DNA of 64,000 nucleotides from an uncultured Oscillibacter sp. (GTDB lineage: Bacteria > Bacillota > Clostridia > Oscillospirales > Oscillospiraceae). The notes under the pieces are model-generated. The model was given only the letters and a program-made list of their open reading frames with translations, was not told where the DNA came from and made no database searches. The translations under genes were made by a program, and so were the position numbers. Where the stretch lies: contig CAJUCO010000003.1 of NCBI GenBank assembly GCA_910585245.1, positions 62,001 to 126,000 of the forward strand, given 5' to 3'. Shown here piece by piece: positions 51,319 to 59,530 of the stretch (position 1 is the first letter of the stretch; every line of letters starts with the position of its first letter).

Positions 51319-52443
51319 TTATCCCTCCTGAATGAGATTGAGAAGCTCGCCGATGATCTGGTTGGACACCAGAAAGCCCCGGGGGCTTAGATGCCAGCGG
51401 CCCTCCTCCTGAACGGCATAGCCCGCTGTCCGGCAGCGTTCCAAAAAGGGCAGGAAAGAGACGAAGGAGCGGTGGAAACGGGACTCCCATTCCGCCATAT
51501 CCAGCCCCCGGACCAGACGGAGGGACAGCATCACCCACTCCGCCTCCCGGTCCCGGGATGTCATGCGCCAGTTTTCGGAGAGGACGCGGTCCCCCCGGAG
51601 AAAGGCCTCTAAATTCCGATCCCAGGCGTAGCGGCGGCCCCGGAAGTCGGCGTGAGCCCCAGGACCAAAACCGGCGTACTCCCCCAATGTCCAGTACTTC
51701 AAATTGTGCCGGGAGGCCCGGCCGGGCTTGGCGAAATTGGAGATTTCGTATTGCGAAAATCCCTGGGATTCCAGGAATGCCACCGTCTCCAAGTAGAGGT
51801 CCGCCTGAACCTCATCCCCCGGCAGGGACTCCCGGCGGGCGTAAAGGGGAGTGCCGGGTTCGGCCTTCAAACCGTAGCAGGAGAGATGGTCCGGGTGTAG
51901 CTCCACGGCGGCGGAGAGGTTTTTTTGCCAGCGGAGGAGGTCCTGTCCCGGCAGGCCGTAGATGAGGTCCAGAGAGAGGTTTTCAAAGCCCGCCCTCCGG
52001 GCCGCCTCCACAGCGGAACGGACCTGGGCCACGGTGTGAACCCGGCCAATGGCCCGGAGCTCGCCGTCGTCCGCAGACTGCATCCCCAGGGAGATCCGGT
52101 TGAACCCTGCCCGCCGGAGGGTGGAGAGGTCCCCGGCGTCCGAGGCGGAGTCCGGATTGGCCTCGAAGGTAATCTCCGCACCGGGGGCGGTTGGACAGGC
52201 GGAAAAGACCGCCTCCAGCAAGGCTGCCAGACGGCGGGGGCCCAGATAGCTGGGGGTGCCGCCGCCAAAGTAGACGGTATCCGCCTCATAGCCGGAAAAA
52301 TCCGTCTCTTCCAATTGGGAGCGGAGGGCGGCGGCGTAGGCGTCCATCTGCTCCTCCCGGTGGGGGAGGGAGTAGAAGTCGCAGTAGACGCACTTTTGCT
52401 TGCAGAAGGGGACGTGGATGTAAAGACCAAGGGGCCGGCTCAT
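51319..52443 (-). CDS. hemW: Radical SAM heme chaperone HemW
   Basis: 374-aa radical SAM protein. The CxxxCxxC iron-sulfur motif is CKQKCVYC near residue 18, followed by the GGGTPSYL SAM loop, and ISLGMQSA strands typical of HemW. A C-terminal HemN_C domain ends it. HemW binds heme and passes it to respiratory proteins; older annotations call it oxygen-independent coproporphyrinogen oxidase. The start overlaps a short upstream gene by 4 nt (ATGA), so translation is coupled. An upstream in-frame extension would overlap that gene and is rejected. Confidence 0.93.
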   Translation of the reverse strand: MSRPLGLYIHVPFCKQKCVYCDFYSLPHREEQMDAYAAALRSQLEETDFSGYEADTVYFGGGTPSYLGPRRLAALLEAVFSACPTAPGAEITFEANPDSASDAGDLSTLRRAGFNRISLGMQSADDGELRAIGRVHTVAQVRSAVEAARRAGFENLSLDLIYGLPGQDLLRWQKNLSAAVELHPDHLSCYGLKAEPGTPLYARRESLPGDEVQADLYLETVAFLESQGFSQYEISNFAKPGRASRHNLKYWTLGEYAGFGPGAHADFRGRRYAWDRNLEAFLRGDRVLSENWRMTSRDREAEWVMLSLRLVRGLDMAEWESRFHRSFVSFLPFLERCRTAGYAVQEEGRWHLSPRGFLVSNQIIGELLNLIQEG

Positions 52444-52607
52444 TTCGTGCACTCCCGAATATAGTCCGGAGGAACGTCCATGCGGGCGTCGGTCTCCTCC
52501 GGCGTCAGGCCGGAGTCCGGAACGACCCAAAGCTCCAGGGCGGTTTTGTAAAACGCCAGGGACCGCGCCATGTCCGATACCGCCGACAGTGAATTTTTCA
52601 ATTTCAT
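52440..52607 (-). CDS. Short VOC/glyoxalase-like remnant coupled to hemW
   Basis: 55-aa reading frame with a good ribosome-binding site (GGAGG) before ATG 52607 and an ATGA overlap with hemW. Residues 1-25 (MKLKNSLSAVSDMARSLAFY and onward) match the start of VOC/glyoxalase proteins, but the domain stops there. The rest (VVPDSGLTPEETDARMDVPP) is unrelated to it. It is probably a fused or deleted gene kept as the leader cistron of hemW. A promoter lies directly upstream. Confidence 0.6.
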   Translation of the reverse strand: MKLKNSLSAVSDMARSLAFYKTALELWVVPDSGLTPEETDARMDVPPDYIRECTK

Positions 52608-52639
52608 ATAAGGACCTCCATCCTAATTTGATGATTCTC

Positions 52640-52668
52640 ATAGTACCATAAGCGTCCATCGGATTCAA
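52640..52668 (-). promoter_or_regulatory. Promoter of the VOC-remnant/hemW operon
   Basis: Minus-strand TTGAAT (52663-52668) and TACTAT (52640-52645) with 17-nt spacing, 33 nt before the start. Confidence 0.65.
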
Positions 52669-52748
52669 TACCGCCTGGGGCCGGGAATATTTCCGGCTTT
52701 CCAGGCAACACTATCCAGGAAATCCAAAACGAAACGAGGGTGCTTTCC

Positions 52749-53189
52749 ATGGATATGTCTCCCAAGGAGTATCAGGCCTACGTCAAGCAGAAGGCCAAAA
52801 AATCCCCCATTGTCAAGGACGTGGCCCTGGCCTTCCTCATCGGCGGGGCCATCTGTGTGCTGGGGCAGGCCATCACCAACGGCTGGGCTGCGGCGGGGCT
52901 GAACAAAGAAGAGGCGGGGACCGCCGCCTCCTGTACGCTGGTGTTTCTCTCCGCCCTGCTGACGGGGCTGAACCTCTATAGCAAGCTGGCCCGCTACGGC
53001 GGGGCGGGAACCCTGGTGCCCATCACCGGCTTTGCCAACGCCGTGGTGTCCCCGGCCATCGACTTTAAAAGCGAGGGCTTCATCACCGGCATGGCGGCGA
53101 AGATGTTCACCGTGGCGGGGCCGGTGATCGTTTTTGGTACGGTGGCCTCCATACTGTACGGCGTGATTTTGAAACTCTTCCGGCTTTGA
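52749..53189 (+). CDS. spoVAC: Stage V sporulation protein AC
   Basis: 146-aa SpoVAC with four membrane helices; conserved features are the N-terminal YQAYVKQKAKKSPI region, GGAICVLGQ and the PITGFANAVVSPAIDFKSEG loop. Part of the channel that moves dipicolinic acid into the spore. In Bacillus it belongs to the spoVA operon (spoVAA-AF), but here no spoVAD or spoVAE follows. ATG 52749 is chosen over GTG 52740. Upstream bases only weakly resemble a sigma-G promoter. Its terminator is the left repeat of element B. Confidence 0.92.
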   Translation: MDMSPKEYQAYVKQKAKKSPIVKDVALAFLIGGAICVLGQAITNGWAAAGLNKEEAGTAASCTLVFLSALLTGLNLYSKLARYGGAGTLVPITGFANAVVSPAIDFKSEGFITGMAAKMFTVAGPVIVFGTVASILYGVILKLFRL

Positions 53190-53202
53190 TCCGCCAATGA
53201 AA

Positions 53203-53235
53203 AAATCCGCCCATGCCTTGGCGTGGGCGGATTTT
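53203..53235. terminator. Left flanking hairpin of element B (direct repeat)
   Basis: AAATCCGCCCATGCC and the matching GGCGTGGGCGGATTT arm around TT, with TTTT at the end: a good bidirectional terminator 13 nt after the spoVAC stop. Identical over 33 bp to 53398-53430. Confidence 0.85.
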
Positions 53236-53397
53236 AGAGTGTGGAAAAACCGTAAAACCTTTCCCCGACGGGAAGGAGGAGAGTTACGAGAGGAACCCAG
53301 GAAGGGTTCCTTTCGTTTTCAATCATAAGGTTTTAAAACATTTTCAAATGTTTTGAAACCTTGCTCAGGCTGGCAAACATACTTGTTTGACAGCCTG
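53236..53397 (+). repeat. Structured terminator-embedded element, copy B
   Basis: About 162 bp. The core 53276-53335 is 56/60 identical to copy A. Hairpin 1 has one G-U pair (T at 53322 where copy A has C). Hairpin 2 (AAGGTTT/AAACCTT outer stem, loop TTTCAA) and hairpin 3 (CAGGCTG/CAGCCTG outer stem) are new sequences in the same positions as in copy A. No gene is seen in it. Confidence 0.8.
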
Positions 53398-53430
53398 AAA
53401 TCCGCCCATGCCTTGGCGTGGGCGGATTTT
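53398..53430. terminator. Right flanking hairpin of element B (direct repeat)
   Basis: Exact 33-bp copy of 53203-53235, 2 nt from the stop of the minus-strand PilZ gene. Confidence 0.85.
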
Positions 53431-53432
53431 TC

Positions 53433-54149
53433 TCACTTGCCGCCGCTGCGGCTTTTCCGCTGGGCGGCGAAGATGTTCTCCGTGATTTTGTCCTGGTCGG
53501 CCTCGTTCATCTCCAGGAACTGGCAGCCGTACTCCCGGGGGCCCTCCTCTTTCTCGATGACCCGCAGCACCTGGCAGTACATGATGGAAGGGTCCCGGTC
53601 CTCCAGCAGCTTCACGGTGAGAAGGAGCTTATCCCCCTCCCAATACTGCTGTTCCGAGGTGATGCGGGCCCCGCCCACGCTGATGTTCAGGAGCTTGCAG
53701 GGATACTCCCCCGCGTTTCGGCCGCTGAATTTGGTGATGTTGGCGTCCAGATTCGTGTCCAGACGGAAGAAGGCCCGGTCGTTCCCCACCCGGGCAACGT
53801 ACAGATGGGACACCAACCAGATGTGTTTGGGCATGGGGGAGATGAAGCCCTCCATATACACGGCCTTCCGGAGGCGGTCGTGATAGCCCCGGATGTGGAC
53901 GGGAAGGGCCTCCGACTCCGAGCAACCCTCCAACAAAGGGGACTCCGCCTCGGAGTATTGGTGCAGCTCCGCCGTGTGCCGCTGGGGGTACATCAGCTTG
54001 GCCACAAAGAGCATCTCCCCGCTTTTGGTGGTCACCTCCACCCGCATATGGGAGTAAATGGATACGTCCTCGGAGTCGTCCACGGGTTTCTTCGGCTGTG
54101 GAGACGGGGGCTCCGGCGCGTTTTTCTTAAACTTATCAAACAGTCCCAC
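53433..54149 (-). CDS. PilZ domain protein (c-di-GMP effector)
   Basis: 238-aa protein with a charged, Pro-rich N-terminus (residues 1-30), a YcgR-like domain and a C-terminal PilZ domain. Both c-di-GMP motifs are present: RAFFR (RxxxR) and NISVGG (N/DxSxxG). It is closely related to the protein at 6815-7510. The GTG start has AGAGGA 6 nt upstream. Third PilZ protein in the window; no cyclase or phosphodiesterase gene is adjacent. Its terminator is the right repeat of element B. Confidence 0.87.
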   Translation of the reverse strand: MGLFDKFKKNAPEPPSPQPKKPVDDSEDVSIYSHMRVEVTTKSGEMLFVAKLMYPQRHTAELHQYSEAESPLLEGCSESEALPVHIRGYHDRLRKAVYMEGFISPMPKHIWLVSHLYVARVGNDRAFFRLDTNLDANITKFSGRNAGEYPCKLLNISVGGARITSEQQYWEGDKLLLTVKLLEDRDPSIMYCQVLRVIEKEEGPREYGCQFLEMNEADQDKITENIFAAQRKSRSGGK

Positions 54150-54178
54150 GATGGTCCTCTCCTATGTCATGACTTGGC

Positions 54179-55462
54179 TCACCGGATTTTCCGGGCTTCT
54201 ACATAATAGCGTTTGTCCTGGGCGTGGCCCATGGAAAAGGTCTTTCGGGGCAGCACACCGTCGGCCATGACGGTTTTAAAAAGCTGCTGTTTGCCCATGG
54301 CGGGGAGCTTGAAGCCGATGCTCTCCGGCCGGCGGCCCAGACGGTCTGTCACACCGGCGCCGTGAATATAGTCGATTTCGCCGCCGTGGTCTTTGATGTA
54401 GACGTCCAAAAAGGCCTGAAGGGTGCCCACAGCCAGCTGGACACGGGGATTAGGCACCGTGAGGTAGCCCTCGCCTCCGGCGTGGGTATAGGCGATGACA
54501 TGGCCCTCTCCCTGGCCCTCGTAAGCGCCGGGGTAATAGGCCCGGAAGGCCTCCAGAATCTCCTCCGGCTTCACGCCGAAGACGCAGCGGTGGATGGGCT
54601 CGAACTGCAGGGCGCTATCGTGGTTGTTCACCACCTCCACCAGGGCGTACCGGGCGGGGAGGGAGGCCCACTGGCTTTGGGGGGTGACCTTCTTCAAATC
54701 CTCGTAGCACTGTTTGGCAGTGGCCAGGGAGTGGTTTCCGTCGCCCACGGCGAAGAGCAGAGGGGGGACGTCCTTCACGCCGTACTTCCAGGCCTGCTCC
54801 TCCGCCGAGCAGAGGGCCGCCAGGGCGTCCGCCGTCTCGTCCGCCTGGGCGGCGGTGAGCTTCCAACCGGCAATGCTGCCGCCCTCCTGTTGAAGGTCGA
54901 AGCGGTACAGGGGCTTCATCTCGCCGGAGGACCGGGTCAGAGGCTCGATGACGGTTTTATTGGGGTCGTCAATGAGGAGCATGACGTGGGGCAGCTCGAT
55001 GGGGGCATCCTTGCGCACCTTCACCCGGGGGGGGATGCGGGAGAGGACGGTACCCTCCGTGGCCCGGATCAGAGCCCCGGAGCCGGGGGTGAAATCGTAC
55101 TGCTCCAAATCCACCATGCCGAGAAGTCCGTGGCGGACCTTCCCGTCGGACTGGACGCGCTCGATATAGAGGAGGCTGTCCTCCAGGGTGTCAAAGAGGC
55201 CGGAGCTCAGGTATTCGCCCATGGAGGTGTTGACGGCGGCGATGCGCTCCTCCACATCCGGGGCGTTGAGCTCCGCCTCCGGGAGGATGAGGCGCAGGGT
55301 GGAGGGGGCGTCTCCCACCGTGTCCTCCACCGCCTGCCAGTACTCCGGCTGAGAGGTGAACTGGTCGCAGGCCACCACGGCCCAGCGGGTCATGTCCGTG
55401 CCCTTTTTAGGCAGGAGGATATCGGCGGGGTAAAAGCCCAGCTTCTCGAATTTCGGATTCAT
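54179..55462 (-). CDS. DUF1015 family protein
   Basis: 427-aa protein of the DUF1015 family: GFYPADILLPKKGTDMTRWA at the N-terminus, then VVACDQFTSQPEYW, and a DGNHSLATAKQ motif near the middle. The family is soluble with no proven activity; it is often found near serine or one-carbon genes. AAGGGAGA precedes the start. It follows the small membrane protein and ThrH genes on the same strand and may be part of that operon. Confidence 0.85.
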   Translation of the reverse strand: MNPKFEKLGFYPADILLPKKGTDMTRWAVVACDQFTSQPEYWQAVEDTVGDAPSTLRLILPEAELNAPDVEERIAAVNTSMGEYLSSGLFDTLEDSLLYIERVQSDGKVRHGLLGMVDLEQYDFTPGSGALIRATEGTVLSRIPPRVKVRKDAPIELPHVMLLIDDPNKTVIEPLTRSSGEMKPLYRFDLQQEGGSIAGWKLTAAQADETADALAALCSAEEQAWKYGVKDVPPLLFAVGDGNHSLATAKQCYEDLKKVTPQSQWASLPARYALVEVVNNHDSALQFEPIHRCVFGVKPEEILEAFRAYYPGAYEGQGEGHVIAYTHAGGEGYLTVPNPRVQLAVGTLQAFLDVYIKDHGGEIDYIHGAGVTDRLGRRPESIGFKLPAMGKQQLFKTVMADGVLPRKTFSMGHAQDKRYYVEARKIR

Positions 55463-55481
55463 GTCGGGTCTCCCTTCCTAC

Positions 55482-55625
55482 TTATTTTTTTCGCAGCTCC
55501 CGGAAAATCATGACCGCAAGAATTCCCAGGCAGACCAGGAACAGGGGCAGGGCCGGCGTGGCCAGGATCAGCAGGGGGCCTTTGAAAATTTCCCAAAGAG
55601 CTCCCCGGAAAAAGGCCGGGTCCAT
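55482..55625 (-). CDS. Small single-pass membrane protein
   Basis: 47-aa frame (MDPAFFRGALWEIFKGPLLI and onward) with one helix at about residues 18-42 and a basic tail ELRKK. It lies 7 nt after the ThrH gene and 19 nt before the DUF1015 gene on the same strand. The ribosome-binding site is weak (AAGGCGG close to the ATG), so its translation may depend on coupling. Confidence 0.45.
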   Translation of the reverse strand: MDPAFFRGALWEIFKGPLLILATPALPLFLVCLGILAVMIFRELRKK

Positions 55626-55632
55626 AACCGCC

Positions 55633-56232
55633 TTACAGGGCGGCCTTGATGGCGTTTAGAAGGTCGTCGAACTCCTCGTAGGCGGGAAGGTCCGGGTAGT
55701 CCTTTTTGATCTGCTCCGTGCTTTTGAAAAGGAAGCCCGCCTTGCTGGCCTGGATCATGGCCAGATCGTTGAAACTGTCCCCGGCGGCGATGGTTTCGTA
55801 GCCGATGGACTGGAGGGCCTTGACGGTGGTGAGCTTGGATTTTTCACAGCGCATCTTGAAGCCGGTGATTTCGCCGCTGTCCGCCACCTCCAGGGTGTTG
55901 CAGAAGATGGTGGGCCAGTTCAGCTTTTCCATCAGGGGTTTTGCAAACTGCTCGAAGGTGTCGCTGAGAATCAGAACCTGGGTGGTGGCCCGGAGTTCGT
56001 CCAAAAAGGCCCGCGCGCCGGGGAGGGGATCGATTTTGGCAATGGTGGCCTGGATTTCCCGGAGGCCCAGACCGTGCTCTTTCAAAATGCCCAGGCGGAA
56101 ATTCATCAGCTTGTTATAGTCGGGCTCATCCCGGGTGGTGCGGCGAAGTTCCGGGATGCCGCTGGCCTGAGAAAAGGCAATCCAGATCTCGGGGACCAGG
56201 ACGCCTTCCATGTCAAGACATACAATGTTCAT
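55633..56232 (-). CDS. thrH: ThrH-type phosphoserine phosphatase/homoserine phosphotransferase
   Basis: 199-aa HAD-superfamily protein very like Pseudomonas ThrH. Motif I is CLDMEGVLVPEIWIAF (nucleophile Asp7), motif II ILSDTF, motif III Lys in the KSKLTTV segment and motif IV GDSFNDLAMI. The family can act as phosphoserine phosphatase or transfer phosphate to homoserine. AAGGAG lies 7 nt upstream. The activity here is assumed from similarity of motifs and length. Confidence 0.9.
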   Translation of the reverse strand: MNIVCLDMEGVLVPEIWIAFSQASGIPELRRTTRDEPDYNKLMNFRLGILKEHGLGLREIQATIAKIDPLPGARAFLDELRATTQVLILSDTFEQFAKPLMEKLNWPTIFCNTLEVADSGEITGFKMRCEKSKLTTVKALQSIGYETIAAGDSFNDLAMIQASKAGFLFKSTEQIKKDYPDLPAYEEFDDLLNAIKAAL

Positions 56233-56407
56233 AGCATTTCTCCTTGGTGTCTTGGTAGTGTGGGAACCGGTTTTCTCCGCCTGTAAGTATAGCAGAGTTT
56301 TGGGCGGTTGTCACCTTTTTATTTCAGGAAAAGCGATTGCGCGGAGGGCGAAACTGTGGTACACTGCTCTTGCCGTTAATCTGACAGGAAAAGGAGAGTT
56401 TCGATTT

Positions 56408-56920
56408 ATGGATTTCCAAACCCTCGCGGCCACCCGGTACTCCCTGCGCAAGTTTGACGCCCGGCCTGTGGAACCGGAAAAGCTGGCCCTCATTCTGGAA
56501 GCGGGACGGAACGGTCCCTCCGCCCACAACAACCAGCCCCAGCGGATCTTCGTCCTCCAAAGTCCCCAGGCCCTGGAGAAGGCCGACGCCTGTTCCGGGT
56601 CCCATTTCGACCCGCCGGTGATCCTGGCGGTGGCCTATGACCCCGCCGTCTCCTGGAAGCGGGAGGGCGACGGAAAAGACCACGGGGAGATTGACGCGGC
56701 CATCGCCGTGACCCAGATGATGCTCCAGGCGGCGGACCTGGGTCTTGGCACCACGTATATCGGGAAATTCGAGCCGGACAAACTCTTGGAGGCCTTCCCG
56801 GAGATGGCGGGAACCTGCCCCATTGCCCTGTTGCCCCTGGGCTATCCGGCGGAGGGCGCTCATCCTTCCCGGCTTCATACGGACCGCCGGCCCATGGAGG
56901 AGCTGGTGAAGTATCTTTAA
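56408..56920 (+). CDS. Nitroreductase family protein
   Basis: 170-aa FMN-dependent nitroreductase-like protein. The N-terminal FMN-binding RYSLRKFDARPV region, NGPSAHNNQPQRIFV and the C-terminal GYPAEGAHPSRLHTDRRP motif are typical of short family members. It would use NAD(P)H to reduce nitro, quinone or similar compounds; the natural substrate is unknown. The start at 56408 follows AAAAGGAG at a rather long distance. An upstream in-frame ATG at 56210 would cross the thrH start and is rejected. Confidence 0.85.
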   Translation: MDFQTLAATRYSLRKFDARPVEPEKLALILEAGRNGPSAHNNQPQRIFVLQSPQALEKADACSGSHFDPPVILAVAYDPAVSWKREGDGKDHGEIDAAIAVTQMMLQAADLGLGTTYIGKFEPDKLLEAFPEMAGTCPIALLPLGYPAEGAHPSRLHTDRRPMEELVKYL

Positions 56921-56938
56921 CATCCAAAAGAACCGAAG

Positions 56939-56973
56939 AACCGGGGACTGCCGCGTGACAGTCCCCGGTTTTT
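56939..56973. terminator. Bidirectional terminator between nitroreductase and dacF genes
   Basis: 12-bp stem (56939-56950 with 56959-56970), 8-nt loop, T-tract on the plus strand and an A-rich flank (T-rich when read on the minus strand). Confidence 0.85.
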
Positions 56974-58344
56974 CTACCGTCTTTTTCGGGTTCCCCGGTA
57001 GCCGCCCCGGCGGCCCCCGCCGCCGACGCTGCGGCCATAGCGGTACCGGCGGCGGCTGAAGAGCAGTTTCCAGCCCCCCAAGACCGCGCCCAGAACCACA
57101 AGCACGCCCAGACACACCTTGGCGGGAGTGGAGGAAAAGAAATTCTTCACGTCCCGCCAGAAAACCCGGATGCGGGAGGCCTCCACACTGGTGAAGGCCA
57201 GAAGATCCACCTCCGCCAGCGTCTCTCCGTCCAAAGACACCGTCATGGAGCCCAGCACGTCCCCCTCGGTGATCGGGGCTTCCACCGGGTCGGATTTCAG
57301 GGTGATCTCCCGCTCCAACTCCTCCGGTTCCGTCCCCTTGGGGAGCAGCAGCTCCACCGCCCTTGCCGGACGGAGGGTCACATGGTCCGTGGAGGAGAGG
57401 GACACCAGGGCCTCCCCGGCCACATCGTCCTCTTTTAAAACCGCCTGGTAGGAGAAATTTCCGAAGGCCCACTTGTAGAGCCGGTTTGTCTCGCCAAAGC
57501 TGTAGGTCCACCAGGTGCCGTCCTCGTGCTGGACCCGCTCCGCCCCCAGGATGACGCAAAGAAGGTCCATGCTGGCGTGCTGGGCGGTGGTGACCAGGCA
57601 GTTTCCCGCCTGGGAGTGGGAGCCGGTTTTGACGCCGTGAACGTCGGCGTTGTAATAGTCCCGGCCGCTTCGGATGAGGAAGTTGGTGTTGTTCAGCTGC
57701 CGGGGCTCGGAGAGGTTGGTGGCGGGGACGGTGTGGGAGCTGGCGTCGCAGATGGTCATGAACAAGGGGTGCTCCAGGGCCTCCTTGGTGATGAGGTACA
57801 GGTCCCAGGCGGAGGTGTAGTGCTGGGAGTCATGGTAGCCATGGGGGTTCATGAAGTGGGTGTTCTCACAGCCCAGCTTTTTTGCCCTGGCGTTCATGGC
57901 GTCCACAAAGGCGTCCACGGAGCCGGAGATCTCCTCCGCCAAAATGGCGCCGGCCTCGTTGGCGGAGACCACCATCAGGCAGTAGAGCAGCTCCTCCACT
58001 GTCAGGGTTTCCCCCGCTTGGATACCGGCGGTGCTGCCGTCCTCAGCCAGACCCTCCAGAGCGGTGGGAGTGGCGGTGATTTCCTGGTGCAAACCCAGCT
58101 GCCCTTCGTCGATGGCCTCCAGCACCAAGAGGCAGGTCATGATTTTGGTGAGGCTGGCGGGGTAGAGCTCATCATGTTGGTTGAGGCTGTAAATGACGGC
58201 CCCGGTCTTCCGGTCCACCAGCAGGGCGGCCCTGGCCTGAATCTCCGGGTCTGGAACCCGGTCCTTGGCGGCGGCGGGAACCGCCAGCTGTCCCACCAAT
58301 AGAAGGGCCAGGAAAAAAACTGATAAAAAGCGCTTTGTTTTCAT
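56974..58344 (-). CDS. dacF: D-alanyl-D-alanine carboxypeptidase (DacF/PBP5 family)
   Basis: 456-aa penicillin-binding protein. A signal peptide (residues 1-27, ending PAAAK) is followed by the peptidase S11 domain: SxxK in ASLTKI, SxN in SANEAG and KTG in VKTGSH. A PBP5_C beta domain and a C-terminal membrane helix with a basic Arg/Gly-rich tail follow. It trims the last D-Ala from peptidoglycan stem peptides. ATG 58344 has GGGGG 6 nt upstream; an ATG six bases earlier is less likely. DacF-type enzymes act in the spore cortex in Bacillus, but a vegetative role is equally possible here. Confidence 0.92.
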   Translation of the reverse strand: MKTKRFLSVFFLALLLVGQLAVPAAAKDRVPDPEIQARAALLVDRKTGAVIYSLNQHDELYPASLTKIMTCLLVLEAIDEGQLGLHQEITATPTALEGLAEDGSTAGIQAGETLTVEELLYCLMVVSANEAGAILAEEISGSVDAFVDAMNARAKKLGCENTHFMNPHGYHDSQHYTSAWDLYLITKEALEHPLFMTICDASSHTVPATNLSEPRQLNNTNFLIRSGRDYYNADVHGVKTGSHSQAGNCLVTTAQHASMDLLCVILGAERVQHEDGTWWTYSFGETNRLYKWAFGNFSYQAVLKEDDVAGEALVSLSSTDHVTLRPARAVELLLPKGTEPEELEREITLKSDPVEAPITEGDVLGSMTVSLDGETLAEVDLLAFTSVEASRIRVFWRDVKNFFSSTPAKVCLGVLVVLGAVLGGWKLLFSRRRYRYGRSVGGGGRRGGYRGTRKRR

Positions 58345-58462
58345 GTCCATCCCCCAAAATTTGTGTTATACTAGGGCTTGATCAAGGGCGGAAACCAGGG
58401 CCTCTCGCCGCCGTTTGATGATTTCCCCTACAGTATACCAAAAAAAACGGAGGAACGCAACT

Positions 58463-58837
58463 GTGGAGACGCGCCGAAAAATCCAATGGGGCGAGGGGGC
58501 TTTGCTTGGCCTGACGGGACTGTTTTTGTGCCTGCTTTTGGGGCTGTTTCTCCGGGACCGGAGGGCCATGGAGGTCCCCGCCTTTGTGGAGACGGAGCGA
58601 ACCGTCCCCCTGGAGGCGGTCCGGCCGGACCCGTCGCCGGTGAACCTCAACACCGCCACGGCGGAGGAGCTCACCGCCCTGCCCGGCATCGGGGAGGAAT
58701 TGGCCCGGCGGATTGTGGCGTACCGGGAGGAAAACGGGCCCTTTGGGTCCGAGGAGGATTTGACAAAGGTCTCCGGCATCGGCCAGGGGAAACTGGCGGC
58801 GCTGGAGGGCTGGATCACGGTGGAGGATACGGAATGA
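58463..58837 (+). CDS. comEA: ComEA family helix-hairpin-helix DNA-binding protein
   Basis: 124-aa protein: basic N-terminus, a transmembrane helix at about residues 12-30, a Pro-rich linker and a C-terminal pair of helix-hairpin-helix motifs (VNLNTATAEELTALPGIG and TKVSGIGQGKLAALEGW). ComEA binds incoming DNA on the cell surface in transformation. The GTG at 58463 has GGAGGAA upstream. ATGA overlap with the response regulator gene is unusual and puts them in one operon. There is no comEC or comEB next to it. Confidence 0.88.
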   Translation: METRRKIQWGEGALLGLTGLFLCLLLGLFLRDRRAMEVPAFVETERTVPLEAVRPDPSPVNLNTATAEELTALPGIGEELARRIVAYREENGPFGSEEDLTKVSGIGQGKLAALEGWITVEDTE

Positions 58838-59511
58838 AAATTCTGGTGGTAGACGACGAGCGGACCCTGGTGAAGGGGATCAAATTCAATCTGGAGAACG
58901 AGGGCTATGAGGTGGAGTGCGCCTATGACGGGGCGGCCGCCGTGGAGCTGGCCCGGGAGGGGAAGCTGGATCTCATCATCCTAGATTTGATGATGCCGGA
59001 GGTGGACGGACTGGAGGCGTGCATACGGATACGGGAATTTTCCAACGTGCCCGTCATCATGCTGACGGCCAAAAGCGAGGACGCGGACAAGCTGATGGGG
59101 TTTGAATGCGGGGCGGACGACTATCTCACCAAGCCCTTCAACATCCTGGAGTTGAAGGCCCGGGTCCGGGCGCTGCTCCGCAGGGCGGCGGGAGTTCAGC
59201 GCAGCCGGGGCAGCGTCCTCACAGCGGGGGGTATCACATTGAACACCGAGGAGCGCTCCGCCGCCCGGGGGGACATTTCCGTGGACCTCACCGCCAAGGA
59301 GTATGACCTCATTGAGCTTTTGATGCGCAATCCCCGGCGGGTGTACAGCCGGGAAAATCTCATGAACGTGGTATGGGGATATAGCTATGCGGGGGATTAC
59401 CGAACGGTGGACGTGCACATCCGCCGCCTCCGGGAGAAGCTGGAGGAAAACCCGGCGGAGCCGGACCACATCTGCACCAAGTGGGGGGTGGGGTACTATT
59501 TCAAGGAGTGA
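58834..59511 (+). CDS. OmpR family response regulator
   Basis: 225-aa two-component regulator. The receiver domain has the acidic pair in VVDDE, phospho-acceptor Asp in LIILDLMMPEVDG and Lys in YLTKPF. The C-terminal winged helix carries DLTAKEYDLIELLMRNP and HIRRLREKLE. The start overlaps comEA. The partner kinase follows at once. Regulated genes are unknown; the operon partners suggest envelope or sporulation-related control. Confidence 0.95.
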   Translation: MKILVVDDERTLVKGIKFNLENEGYEVECAYDGAAAVELAREGKLDLIILDLMMPEVDGLEACIRIREFSNVPVIMLTAKSEDADKLMGFECGADDYLTKPFNILELKARVRALLRRAAGVQRSRGSVLTAGGITLNTEERSAARGDISVDLTAKEYDLIELLMRNPRRVYSRENLMNVVWGYSYAGDYRTVDVHIRRLREKLEENPAEPDHICTKWGVGYYFKE

Positions 59512-59530
59512 ACGCCCCTATTGGGGGAGC

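Noticed and set aside
50136..53397. Elements A and B as ordinary IS ends or as copies of the C/D repeat
   Set aside because: No terminal inverted repeats or coding sequence, and no shared blocks with the 43619-44690 family.
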